This document shows positions 1-5,909 of a stretch of DNA of 9,051 nt, piece after piece (within the stretch, counting starts at the first letter, position 1; each line of letters begins with the position of its first letter). The position numbers were made by a program, and so were the translations under genes. The stretch covers positions 1 through 9,051 of the forward strand of contig QGUQ01000055.1 of the NCBI GenBank assembly GCA_003242195.1. The letters run 5' to 3'. The notes below the pieces were generated by a model, which made no database searches, was not told where the DNA came from, and saw only the letters and a program-made list of their open reading frames with translations. Origin of the DNA: Bacillota bacterium (lineage in GTDB: Bacteria; Bacillota; Sulfobacillia; Thermaerobacterales; Thermaerobacteraceae).

Positions 1-309
1 GCGCGGGCAGCCTCGGCCTGCGGCTGGCACGACCGCCTCCGCATCGTCCCTTTCGCCTCCGTGGGCCGGGAGCGCGGTTTCCTGGCCGGGTTCCGGCCCG
101 ACGCCCTTTGGCTCGAGCCGGAGCCCCCGCCGGCGGAGGATGCCGGGGACGGGCCGGTCGGCGAGCGAGGCCGGCACCTGCTGGGACCCGCCGTCGTGGC
201 CCTCTTCCCCGGGCGGTTCACGGGCGAGACCCATTATGCGGCACTGTTGCCCGTCGCCCTGCTGGAGGATCCGCCCGGTGGAGAGCCCGCCGCGGCACGG
301 GTGTCCTAG
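1..309 (+). CDS. spoIIGA: SpoIIGA, pro-sigmaE processing protease (C-terminal end only)
   Basis: The reading frame is open from the first base of the window and stops at TAG 307-309, giving the last 102 residues; the start is upstream. The stretch RLRIVPFASVG followed by GFLAGFRPDAL is the typical C-terminal core of the SpoIIGA aspartic-protease domain, and the closing ALLPVALL segment is also family-like. In Bacillus subtilis SpoIIGA is a septal membrane protein of the mother cell that cleaves the pro-sequence from SigE after receiving the SpoIIR signal. The catalytic Asp and the five N-terminal membrane spans would lie outside the window. The gene ends 28 nt before sigE, the conserved spoIIG operon arrangement, so the two are very likely cotranscribed. 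The identification rests on the motif plus this neighbour. Confidence 0.9.
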   Translation, partial: ARAASACGWHDRLRIVPFASVGRERGFLAGFRPDALWLEPEPPPAEDAGDGPVGERGRHLLGPAVVALFPGRFTGETHYAALLPVALLEDPPGGEPAAARVS

Positions 310-337
310 ACACGTCGGGAGGGAGGACCGAGCGGGC

Positions 338-1072
338 ATGCGGCAGCATTGGCTCCGTTTGAAGTGGTCGGTGCGGCTGGCCATCCTACGCTTGCTCTTG
401 CGCACCGGTGGCGTGTGGCTCCCGGTCCACTACGTGGGCGGCAGCCAGGCCCTGCCACCGCCCTTGACGGCGGACGAAGAGGAGCTTCTCCTGGACCGAC
501 TGGAGGAGGACGATCCCGCCGCCCGCCACACGCTCATCGAGCGCAACCTGCGGCTGGTGGTGTACATCGCCCGCAAGTTCGACAACACGGGCATTCCCCT
601 GGAGGACCTGGTGTCCATCGGCACCATCGGGCTGATCAAGGCCGTCAACACCTTCGACCCGTCCAAGCGCATCAAGCTCGCCACCTATGCATCCAAGTGC
701 ATCGAGAATGAGATCCTCATGCACCTCCGGCGCACGAGCCGCACCCGCTACGAGGTCTCCCTGGACGAACCCTTGAACGTGGACTGGGAGGGCAACGAGC
801 TGCTGCTGTCCGACGTCATTCCGGCCACCGACGGCGACGTCATCTACCGTGACCTGGAGGCGAAGGTGGACCGCCATCTCCTGCACCGGGCGCTGGAGCG
901 GCTGAGCCCTCGCGAGCGGCTGATCATGGAGCTGCGCTTCGGTCTCGTGGACGGCATCGAGCGCACGCAGAAACAGGTGGCCGACCGCCTGGGCATCTCC
1001 CAGTCGTACATCTCCCGCCTGGAGAAGCGGATCATCAACCGCTTGCGCCGGGAGATCCGGCGCATGGAATGA
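338..1072 (+). CDS. sigE: RNA polymerase sporulation sigma factor SigE (pro-sigmaE)
   Basis: 244 residues, close to the 239 of B. subtilis SigE, with near-identical blocks throughout. ATG 338 is chosen because GGAGGGAGG at 318-326 lies 11 nt upstream and because it yields a family-like pro-sequence; longer in-frame extensions run into spoIIGA. Residues 1-31 are Arg/Leu/Trp-rich and amphipathic (the membrane-tethering pro-peptide). The motif HYVGGSQALPPPL at 31-43 aligns with the B. subtilis cleavage region, placing the cut at about His31/Tyr32. Sigma region 2 spans about 62-132 (IERNLRLVVYIARKF, then GTIGLIKAVNTF) and region 4 about 185-238, with a helix-turn-helix at GISQSYISRLEKRI. SigE is the first mother-cell sigma factor, inactive until cut by SpoIIGA. 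It lies between spoIIGA and sigG, the usual order. Confidence 0.97.
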   Translation: MRQHWLRLKWSVRLAILRLLLRTGGVWLPVHYVGGSQALPPPLTADEEELLLDRLEEDDPAARHTLIERNLRLVVYIARKFDNTGIPLEDLVSIGTIGLIKAVNTFDPSKRIKLATYASKCIENEILMHLRRTSRTRYEVSLDEPLNVDWEGNELLLSDVIPATDGDVIYRDLEAKVDRHLLHRALERLSPRERLIMELRFGLVDGIERTQKQVADRLGISQSYISRLEKRIINRLRREIRRME

Positions 1073-1082
1073 GCCCCCGTAC

Positions 1083-1100
1083 GCGGCCGTGACCGGCCGC
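1083..1100 (+). other. Short GC hairpin just after sigE
   Basis: A perfect 7-bp inverted repeat (GCGGCCG at 1083-1089, CGGCCGC at 1094-1100) with a TGAC tetraloop starts 10 nt after the sigE stop. It has no T-tract, so it is more likely a 3'-end stabiliser or chance GC structure than the terminator, which lies further on at 1159. Confidence 0.35.
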
Positions 1101-1158
1101 GAGCCGGCCCGCGCCCCGCGGGTTCTCGGAGCGGCCGCCCCACGGTCCCGCAAGCTGC

Positions 1159-1208
1159 GCCCCGCGCGGCAGGCGTATGACGCCCCGCCGCGCGGGGCAT
1201 TTTGTTTA
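1159..1208 (+). terminator. Rho-independent terminator after sigE
   Basis: A perfect 11-bp GC stem pairs 1159-1169 (GCCCCGCGCGG) with 1188-1198. Inside it GGCGT at 1172-1176 can also pair with ACGCC at 1180-1184 around a three-base loop, so nearly the whole element folds into one long hairpin. It is followed directly by ATTTTGTTT (1199-1207). This would end the spoIIGA-sigE transcript and separate it from sigG. In B. subtilis some read-through from sigE into sigG occurs without making SigG early; whether this terminator is complete cannot be told from sequence. Confidence 0.88.
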
Positions 1209-1229
1209 CCTTGGGCCCGCTGCCCCCGC

Positions 1230-1259
1230 GCATAAGCCGGAGAGGCGTCGAGCATACTC
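1230..1259 (+). promoter_or_regulatory. Candidate SigF/SigG-type forespore promoter for sigG
   Basis: GCATA at 1230-1234 is followed, 18 nt later, by CATACTC at 1253-1259. This matches the SigG consensus (GnATR, 18 nt, CATnMTA) in all but the last base. The same bases also partly fit the SigF pattern (GCATA, 15 nt, then an A-rich -10 at 1250-1259, with some mismatches). It lies between the sigE terminator and the sigG start, about 60-70 nt upstream of the GTG. In B. subtilis sigG is turned on by SigF in the forespore and then by SigG itself, so position and sequence agree. Found by eye in a GC-rich background where such AT-containing motifs are scarce. Confidence 0.6.
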
Positions 1260-1328
1260 CCGGTGCAAAGGACAGGCCCGGGCCGCAAGCGGTGGCCCTG
1301 CTGCGCCGGCAGGGCGGGGGGGACCGAC

Positions 1329-2108
1329 GTGAACAGGATGCCTCACAAGGTGGAGATCTGCGGGGTGAACACCGCGGAGCTGCCCGTCCTCTCCAACGAG
1401 GAGATGCGGGTCCTGTTCCGCCGCATGCGCCAGGGAGACGAGGAGGCACGCCAGCAGCTGGTGCAGGGCAACCTGCGCCTGGTGCTGAGCGTCATCCAGC
1501 GCTTCAACCACCGCGGCGAGCCCGTGGACGACTTGTTCCAAGTGGGCTGCATCGGCTTGATGAAGGCCATCGACAACTTCGACCTGGATCAGAACGTCCG
1601 CTTCTCGACCTACGCCGTGCCCATGATCATCGGGGAGATCCGGCGTTACCTGCGGGACAACACCCCGCTCCGCGTCAGCCGTTCCCTGCGGGACGTGGCC
1701 TACAAGGCCCTGCAGGTGCGGGACCAGCTGACCCACCGCCACGGCCGTGAGCCGACCCTGGCGGAGATCGCCGGGGAGCTGGGCTTGTCGCGGGAAGAGA
1801 TCGTCTACGCCCTGGATGCCATCCAGGACCCCGTGTCGCTCTTCGAGCCCATCTACCAGGACGGCGGGGACCCCATCTACGTGGTGGATCAGGTCAGCGA
1901 CGACAAGCAGCGGGACGAGCAGTGGCTGGAGAACATCGCGGTCCGCGAGGCCATGGCGCGCCTGGACGCGCGCGAGCAGCTCATCATCAACAAGCGTTTC
2001 TATCAGGGCAAGACCCAGATGGAGGTCGCCAACGAGATCGGCATCTCCCAGGCCCAGGTATCGCGCCTGGAGAAGGCCGCCCTGCAGCGGATGCGCAAGT
2101 TCATGTGA
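1329..2108 (+). CDS. sigG: RNA polymerase sporulation sigma factor SigG
   Basis: 259 residues against 260 in B. subtilis SigG. The N-terminal signature KVEICGVNTAELPVL (7-21) is specific to SigG. Region 2 lies at about 42-112 (QGNLRLVLSVIQRFN, then DDLFQVGCIGLMKAIDNF), region 3 at about 118-190 (RVSRSLRDVAYKALQVRDQL, then DPVSLFEPIYQDGGDPIYVV) and region 4 at about 205-256 with the helix-turn-helix EIGISQAQVSRLEKAAL. The GTG at 1329 is preferred over ATG 1338 because a G-rich Shine-Dalgarno (GGGGGGA, ending near 1323) is 5-6 nt away; ATG 1338 has none at a good distance. SigG directs late forespore genes after engulfment. A terminator and a forespore-type promoter lie upstream, and spoIIR follows by 14 nt, so the two are probably one transcript. 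Confidence 0.97.
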   Translation: MNRMPHKVEICGVNTAELPVLSNEEMRVLFRRMRQGDEEARQQLVQGNLRLVLSVIQRFNHRGEPVDDLFQVGCIGLMKAIDNFDLDQNVRFSTYAVPMIIGEIRRYLRDNTPLRVSRSLRDVAYKALQVRDQLTHRHGREPTLAEIAGELGLSREEIVYALDAIQDPVSLFEPIYQDGGDPIYVVDQVSDDKQRDEQWLENIAVREAMARLDAREQLIINKRFYQGKTQMEVANEIGISQAQVSRLEKAALQRMRKFM

Positions 2109-2122
2109 GAGGGCGACGGGAC

Positions 2123-2986
2123 GTGCGTGACATTCGGTACCTGTGGCGTGATTTGCGGCATGTGTGGCGAGGCGGGCGAGGGGGCATCACGGGCGACGCG
2201 ACGGGACGAAGGCGCTTGGCCAGGGCGGTGATGTCGCTGGTCACCTGTTCGGTGCTGGTGGCCGTGGCCCTGCCCGTCATGGGCGGGTGGACCGCCGAGG
2301 CCGTCCCTCCCCGGGTCCTGCGCCTGCACGTCATCGCCCACAGCGACGACCCGGCGGACCAGGCCCTGAAGCTACGGGTGCGGGACGCCGTCCTGCCCCT
2401 CCTGGCGGACGCCGTGGCGGGAGCCGCCGGTCCCGATGAGGCCATGGAACGGGTGGAGGCACGCCGAGCCGTCATCGAGGGGCGGGCCCGCCAGGTGATT
2501 CGCGCCGCGGGCTATCCCTACGGGGTGCGGGTCGAAACGGGCCGGTTCCCCTTCCCGGCGCGCCGCAGCGGGGACACCGTCTACCCCGCCGGCACCTATG
2601 ACGCGGTGCGCGTCGTCATCGGCGACGGCCGCGGGCGCAATTTCTGGTGTGTGTTGTTTCCGGGACTGTGTGTGCTCACCGGTGACAACGGCCCCGCCGG
2701 GAACGCCCTTGATCGCGCCGTGGCCGCGGCGGAGGCCTCCGCGCCCGTGGGCGGCGCGGGCGACGAACCGGCCGGCGAATCCGCTGGCGGCGAAACGGGC
2801 GCCCCCGGAGGCGGGGAGGGCGCCCCGGAACCCGCGTCCGATGCCAAGGCTCTGACCCTGGTGGACGAGGCCGCGACCGGAGTGGTTCGCCCGCAGCCGC
2901 GGCTGCTGCTCCTGTCCTGGTGGGAGGCCGGTGTGGCGCGATGGCGCGCGGCCGTCCTGGCCGTACGGGCCGCGGCTTCCCGCTGA
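2123..2986 (+). CDS. spoIIR: SpoIIR, secreted forespore signal for pro-sigmaE processing
   Basis: 287 residues from GTG 2123, which has AGAGGG 9 nt upstream and begins 14 nt after the sigG stop. An Arg-rich N-terminus (1-35) precedes a hydrophobic segment (about 36-56) ending in AEA at 58-60, a possible signal-peptidase site. The SpoIIR core follows: LRLHVIAHSDDPADQALKLR (66-85), then VYPAGTYDAVRVVIGDG (153-169) and NFWCVLFPGLC (173-183). A Gly/Ala/Glu-rich low-complexity stretch at about 200-243 leads to a C-terminal amphipathic tail (LLLLSWWEAGVARW). In B. subtilis SpoIIR (224 aa) is made in the forespore, exported to the septal space and triggers SpoIIGA. Cotranscription with sigG and its substrate pathway next door support the call. 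An alternative start is ATG 2231 (251 aa), but this drops the basic residues expected before a signal segment. Confidence 0.9.
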   Translation: MRDIRYLWRDLRHVWRGGRGGITGDATGRRRLARAVMSLVTCSVLVAVALPVMGGWTAEAVPPRVLRLHVIAHSDDPADQALKLRVRDAVLPLLADAVAGAAGPDEAMERVEARRAVIEGRARQVIRAAGYPYGVRVETGRFPFPARRSGDTVYPAGTYDAVRVVIGDGRGRNFWCVLFPGLCVLTGDNGPAGNALDRAVAAAEASAPVGGAGDEPAGESAGGETGAPGGGEGAPEPASDAKALTLVDEAATGVVRPQPRLLLLSWWEAGVARWRAAVLAVRAAASR

Positions 2987-3017
2987 CGCGATCTCGTTCC
3001 TTCTCCGATCCTTCCTA

Positions 3018-3055
3018 TTTCTTAATGGCCACGCTCCTTTCTTGATGGCCATGCT
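3018..3055. repeat. Two tandem 18-bp repeats, 20-bp period
   Basis: TTTCTTRATGGCCAYGCT occurs at 3018-3035 and again at 3038-3055, with only two differences (A/G and C/T). A fragment (GATGGCC) recurs at 3073-3079. The spacing of about two helical turns would place both copies on one face of the DNA, as for a dimeric or cooperative regulator. It could equally be a recent small duplication. No function is known to me. Confidence 0.55.
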
Positions 3056-3110
3056 GCATGCCCACCCCTGCGATGGCCTGCACGGCGCCGGACCGCCCTG
3101 CCTCCGCGAT

Positions 3111-3148
3111 CCCGGGGCAGGGCCGCTCCGGCCCTCCGGGTTTCTTCT
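3111..3148 (+). terminator. Probable rho-independent terminator after spoIIR
   Basis: CCCGG (3111-3115) pairs with CCGGG (3136-3140), and AGGGCC (3119-3124) pairs with GGCCCT (3130-3135) around a GCTCC loop, with a three-base bulge on the left side. TTTCTTCT follows immediately at 3141-3148. It lies 125 nt after the spoIIR stop and would close the sigG-spoIIR transcript. The T-tract is interrupted by C and the stem has a bulge, so it is weaker than the one after sigE. Confidence 0.6.
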
Positions 3149-3282
3149 GACGGGTGCGGCCCCCGGCGCCGACAGCGCCCGTGCGGGGCACCCCGCCACG
3201 TGGTACCCTCAAAGGAGGATGCTCCGGAAGAAGACCGCGCCGGTGCCGAGAACCGGTTCCTCCCACCGTCATAGGTTGTAGG

Positions 3283-3298
3283 CGGGTACTGCTACCCG
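3283..3298 (+). promoter_or_regulatory. Hairpin touching the ylmC ribosome binding site
   Basis: CGGGTA (3283-3288) and TACCCG (3293-3298) form a 6-bp stem with a CTGC tetraloop. The 3' base of the stem is the first G of the Shine-Dalgarno sequence GGGGAGGG (3298-3305). It could modulate ribosome access or be a DNA palindrome for a regulator; neither is proven. Confidence 0.4.
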
Positions 3299-3312
3299 GG
3301 GAGGGACCGCCG

Positions 3313-3603
3313 GTGCTGAAGACCTCGGAGCTACGCGCGCGGGACGTCATCAACATCGTCGACGGCCGGCGACTGGGCTGGATCGGTGACGTGGAGATCG
3401 ACGTGGAAAGCGGGCGCATCCGCGCCATCGTCGTGCCCGGCCCCGCCCGCTGGTTCGGGCTGTTCGGCCGCGACCGCGACTATGTGATCCCCTGGGAGCA
3501 GATCGTCAAGTTTGGCCAGGACGTCATCCTCGTCCGGGTGCCGGGGTTCGTGGACATGGAGCAGGGGGACCGTGCCACGGACCCCGAGGCCCCTCGCCGC
3601 TGA
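3313..3603 (+). CDS. YlmC/YmxH family PRC-barrel sporulation-cluster protein
   Basis: 96 residues from GTG 3313, with GGGGAGGG (3298-3305) 7 nt upstream deciding the start. The protein is a single PRC-barrel-like domain: LRARDVINIVDGRRLGWIGD (7-26), an acidic VEIDVESGRI stretch, then YVIPWEQIVKFGQDVILVRV. These match the B. subtilis YlmC/YmxH family (about 80 residues), with a slightly longer, polar C-terminus here. PRC-barrel domains are small beta-barrels found in RNA-processing and photosynthetic proteins; the exact role of the YlmC/YmxH group is unknown, though it is widely kept in spore formers near sigG. It opens the ylm cluster and pgeF follows after 116 nt. No membrane segment or signal peptide is seen. 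Confidence 0.88.
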   Translation: MLKTSELRARDVINIVDGRRLGWIGDVEIDVESGRIRAIVVPGPARWFGLFGRDRDYVIPWEQIVKFGQDVILVRVPGFVDMEQGDRATDPEAPRR

Positions 3604-3719
3604 CGGTGGCCCGCGCGCCGGCAGCCTGCGGGACGGGCGGACGACGGCTGTTCGGGCCGCCCGCCGTGCCGGCCATCGGTTCCATTCCGGGGCGCCGGTC
3701 CCCGCGGAGGAGGATGCCG

Positions 3720-4562
3720 ATGCCCGCACCGGTGATGCATGTGAGACCCCACGACGGCGTGCCCTTGCTGGTGCCGGCGGAGGCGCCCCCGTGGCTGTTC
3801 CTCGCCTTTACCACGCGGGGCGGCGGGTTCAGCGAGGGTCCCTTCGCCAGCCTGAACCTCGGGCGCTCCGTTGGCGACCGGCCCGACGCCGTGCGTCGCA
3901 ACCGGGAACGCGTGCTGGCCGCCACGGGCGAGCGCTGGCACTGGGTGGCGGGCGCCCGTCAGGTGCACGGCTGCGAGGTGGTGGTCGCTTCGCGGGCCGC
4001 GGCGTGGCCGGCCGAGTGCCCGCCGGAGGCCGACGCCCTGGTGACCACGGAGCCGGGTGTGCTGCTGTGGGCCACCTTCGCCGACTGCGTCCCCGTCTTC
4101 CTGTGGGGCGAATCCGACGGCGGCAGCCAGGGGAAGGGGCGCGGCGTCGCCCTGGCCCACGCGGGCTGGCGCGGAACCGTGGCCGGCGTGGCCGCCGCGG
4201 CGGCGCGCCGGCTGGCCGCGGAGCTGGGCACGGGACCGGCGGCGTTGTCGGCCCTCATCGGTCCTTCCATCGGCCCCTGCTGCTATGAGGTGGACGAGCC
4301 GGTGCTCTCCGCCCTGGATTCCGCCTTTGCCTGGAGCAGGGAGGTACTGTCGCCGTCGCCCCGCGGCGAGCCCTACCGCCACCTGGACCTGTGGGAAACC
4401 AATCGCCGGGTCCTCATCGATGCGGGGCTACGCCCCGAAAACATTTATGTGGCGGGACTCTGTACCGCCTGCGATACCGAACGGTTCTATTCCCACCGGG
4501 CCAGCGGCGGGCGGACCGGCCGCATGGCCGGCTTGATCGGCATCCGGCCCTTCGATGCGTAG
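3720..4562 (+). CDS. pgeF: Peptidoglycan editing factor PgeF / YlmD (laccase-domain, DUF152)
   Basis: 280 residues from ATG 3720, chosen because GGAGGAGG (3706-3713) is 6 nt upstream; an in-frame ATG at 3714 touches that site and is less likely. Family motifs are all present: FTTRGGGFSEGPFASLNLG (30-48), QVHG (81-84), ADCVPV (121-126), AHAGWRGT (146-153), IGPSIGPCCYEV (180-191) and CTACDTERFYSHR (248-260). His83, Cys123 and His147 correspond to the metal-binding trio. Members of this family (YfiH in Escherichia coli, human LACC1) act on purine nucleosides as phosphorylases/deaminases, and E. coli YfiH has been linked to peptidoglycan proofreading, so the substrate here is not settled. It sits between ylmC and ylmE as in B. 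subtilis. Length is normal and there is no signal peptide. Confidence 0.94.
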   Translation: MPAPVMHVRPHDGVPLLVPAEAPPWLFLAFTTRGGGFSEGPFASLNLGRSVGDRPDAVRRNRERVLAATGERWHWVAGARQVHGCEVVVASRAAAWPAECPPEADALVTTEPGVLLWATFADCVPVFLWGESDGGSQGKGRGVALAHAGWRGTVAGVAAAAARRLAAELGTGPAALSALIGPSIGPCCYEVDEPVLSALDSAFAWSREVLSPSPRGEPYRHLDLWETNRRVLIDAGLRPENIYVAGLCTACDTERFYSHRASGGRTGRMAGLIGIRPFDA

Positions 4563-4633
4563 GGACGGCAGGAACCGCCCGCCCCGGTATGGAATGGCAG
4601 CAAGACCGGTGAATGCCCGTGCCGGCGGGTACA

Positions 4634-4659
4634 CGGCCGTCCCGCGACGGGACGAGCCG
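4634..4659 (+). other. GC hairpin in the pgeF-ylmE gap
   Basis: CGGCCGTCCCG (4634-4644) pairs with 4648-4659 around a CGA loop, giving 11 pairs with one bulged A (4655). No T-tract follows, so it is unlikely to be a terminator. It occupies the middle of the 141-nt gap between pgeF and ylmE, which otherwise shows nothing recognisable. Confidence 0.4.
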
Positions 4660-4703
4660 TTGCCGGAACCCGCGGCCGGACGGGACGGGAGCGACGGGAA
4701 CCG

Positions 4704-5399
4704 ATGACGATCGCCGAGCGGGTCCGTGAGATCCGGGCGCGTATCGCCGAGGCGGCTGCCCGCGCCGGCCGCTCGCCGGACGAGGTGACCCTCGTCGCCG
4801 TCAGCAAGTCCGTGCCGGTGGAGGCCATGCAGGAGGCGTACGCCGCGGGCATCCGAGACTTCGGGGAGAACCGGGCCCAGGAGGCCCGGGACAAGTTCCC
4901 CGCCTTCGGCGACGACGTGCGTTGGCACTTCGTGGGCCGGTTGCAGACCAACAAGGTGAAGTACATCGTGCGTCATTGCCACCTGCTCCATTCCCTCGAC
5001 CGGCCCGCGCTGGCCCAGGAGGTGGACCGGAGGGCCGCCCGCGACGGCAGGGTGTTGCCCTGCCTGCTGGAGGTCAACGTGGCCGGCGAGGCCACCAAGG
5101 CGGGCGTGCCCCCCGAGCAGGTGATTCCTTTCCTCCGGCAAATGGCCCAGTGGCCGGCCCTGCGGGTCGTGGGCCTCATGACCGTCGCACCGGCGACAAC
5201 CGACCCGGAGACCGTGCGGCCGGTCTTCCGCCGGTTGCGGGAGCTGGCACTGCGGGCCGCGGAGGAACTGGGCGATGTGCCCGGCGTGGAGATGCGCCAC
5301 CTGTCCATGGGCATGACGGATGACTTCGAGGTCGCCGTGGAGGAGGGGGCGACCATCGTCCGGATCGGGCGCGGGATCTTCGGCGAGCGCCCTCGATAG
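4704..5399 (+). CDS. ylmE: YggS/YlmE family pyridoxal-phosphate homeostasis protein
   Basis: 231 residues, the usual size of this single-domain alanine-racemase-fold family. Lys35 in LVAVSKSVP (30-38) is the predicted PLP Schiff-base lysine. Further signatures are FGENRAQEARDK, WHFVGRLQTNKVKYIV, LLEVNVAGEATKAG, LMTVAP and the C-terminal LSMGMTDDFEVAV with RIGRGIFGE, which binds the PLP phosphate. The protein carries PLP but has no known catalysis; it keeps B6 vitamers and some amino-acid pools balanced. ATG 4704 has only a weak GGGA-type ribosome site (4696-4699), but the N-terminus fits the family. It follows pgeF after 141 nt and precedes sepF by 25 nt, the B. subtilis ylmD-ylmE-ylmF order. 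Confidence 0.96.
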   Translation: MTIAERVREIRARIAEAAARAGRSPDEVTLVAVSKSVPVEAMQEAYAAGIRDFGENRAQEARDKFPAFGDDVRWHFVGRLQTNKVKYIVRHCHLLHSLDRPALAQEVDRRAARDGRVLPCLLEVNVAGEATKAGVPPEQVIPFLRQMAQWPALRVVGLMTVAPATTDPETVRPVFRRLRELALRAAEELGDVPGVEMRHLSMGMTDDFEVAVEEGATIVRIGRGIFGERPR

Positions 5400-5424
5400 G
5401 GCCAGGTGTCGAGGAGGAACCGCC

Positions 5425-5880
5425 ATGGGGTGGATGGACCGGCTGCTCTCGCTGATCGGGTTTGATGTGGAGGAAGAGGTCGTCGAGCCGGATCCGGCGG
5501 AGGCGGCGGACAACGAGCCGCCGGGGGGCCTCCGCCGCGGGGTACGGGCGCAGCGCGGCCCGGAACCGGTGGGCCGGGCCGGTCGTGGCGGCCAGATCGT
5601 CCCCCTCACCGGCAGCACCCGCACGCAGCGGGTGGTGATCGCGCGCCCCCGCACCTTCGAAGAGGTGCAGGAGGTGGCGGAGCACCTCAAGAATCGTCGC
5701 CCGCTGATCCTCAACCTGGAGGACACCGACAAGGACACGGCCCAGCGCATCCTCAACTTCCTCAGCGGTACCATCTACGCCCTCAACGGCGAGATGCACC
5801 GCATCGCCAGCGGGGTGGTCTTCTTCGCGCCCCAGAACGTGGAGACCGTGATCGACCGCGAGTTCCCGCGTCGCGATTGA
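5425..5880 (+). CDS. sepF: Cell division protein SepF (YlmF)
   Basis: 151 residues, the same size as B. subtilis SepF. ATG 5425 has GAGGAGGA (5411-5418) 6 nt upstream. Residues 1-13 (MGWMDRLLSLIGF) form the amphipathic membrane-anchoring helix. An acidic then basic, disordered linker covers about 14-65. The SepF domain runs from about 67 to 150: RVVIARPRTFEEVQEVAEHL, RRPLILNLEDTDKDTAQRIL and NFLSGTIYALNGEMHRI, with Gly115 at the position of the conserved glycine needed for dimer/ring formation. SepF binds the FtsZ C-terminal tail and tethers and aligns FtsZ filaments at the membrane. Its stop overlaps a TTG in the frame of the next gene; yggT begins 29 nt further on, so the two are probably one transcript. 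Confidence 0.96.
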   Translation: MGWMDRLLSLIGFDVEEEVVEPDPAEAADNEPPGGLRRGVRAQRGPEPVGRAGRGGQIVPLTGSTRTQRVVIARPRTFEEVQEVAEHLKNRRPLILNLEDTDKDTAQRILNFLSGTIYALNGEMHRIASGVVFFAPQNVETVIDREFPRRD

Positions 5881-5909
5881 CCGGCAGGGTGCGCCGAGGA
5901 GGGTGTCCG

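Larger units (their letters stand above)
2987..3312 (+). other. Non-coding gap between spoIIR and ylmC
   Basis: No convincing gene is seen in these 326 nt. From left to right they hold a pair of 18-bp direct repeats with a 20-bp period (3018-3055) in a locally AT-richer patch, a probable terminator (3111-3148), a Shine-Dalgarno-like AAAGGAGG at 3211-3218 that abuts an ATG opening only a 20-codon frame, and a hairpin (3283-3298) next to the ylmC ribosome binding site. I found no clear SigmaA or SigE promoter, although the next gene presumably needs one if the terminator is efficient. Confidence 0.6.

Noticed and set aside
140..337. In-frame upstream extension of sigE
   Set aside because: It overlaps the SpoIIGA C-terminus in another frame, lacks family similarity and would bury the pro-peptide. 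ATG 338 has the ribosome site.
386..1288. Long minus-strand open frames opposite sigE and sigG (also 3480-4382, 4428-5774, 7218-8252 and 7820-9031)
   Set aside because: They mirror strongly supported genes on the + strand, show repetitive Arg/Ala/Gly/Pro/His composition and no recognisable domains. GC-rich DNA lacks stop codons in these frames.
1922..2122. In-frame upstream extension of spoIIR into sigG
   Set aside because: These bases encode the conserved region 4 of SigG; the spoIIR frame there has no SpoIIR similarity.
3219..3281. Twenty-codon frame after AAAGGAGG
   Set aside because: The Shine-Dalgarno directly abuts the ATG with no spacer, and the peptide has no recognisable feature. 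Kept only as part of a low-interest leader finding.
3606..3719. N-terminal extension of PgeF to an upstream start
   Set aside because: Adds Arg/Pro-rich sequence with no family match and no ribosome site; GGAGGAGG favours 3720.
5877..5909. TTG 5877 as the yggT start, overlapping the sepF stop
   Set aside because: No ribosome site at proper distance, while TTG 5910 has AGGAGGG 6 nt upstream.
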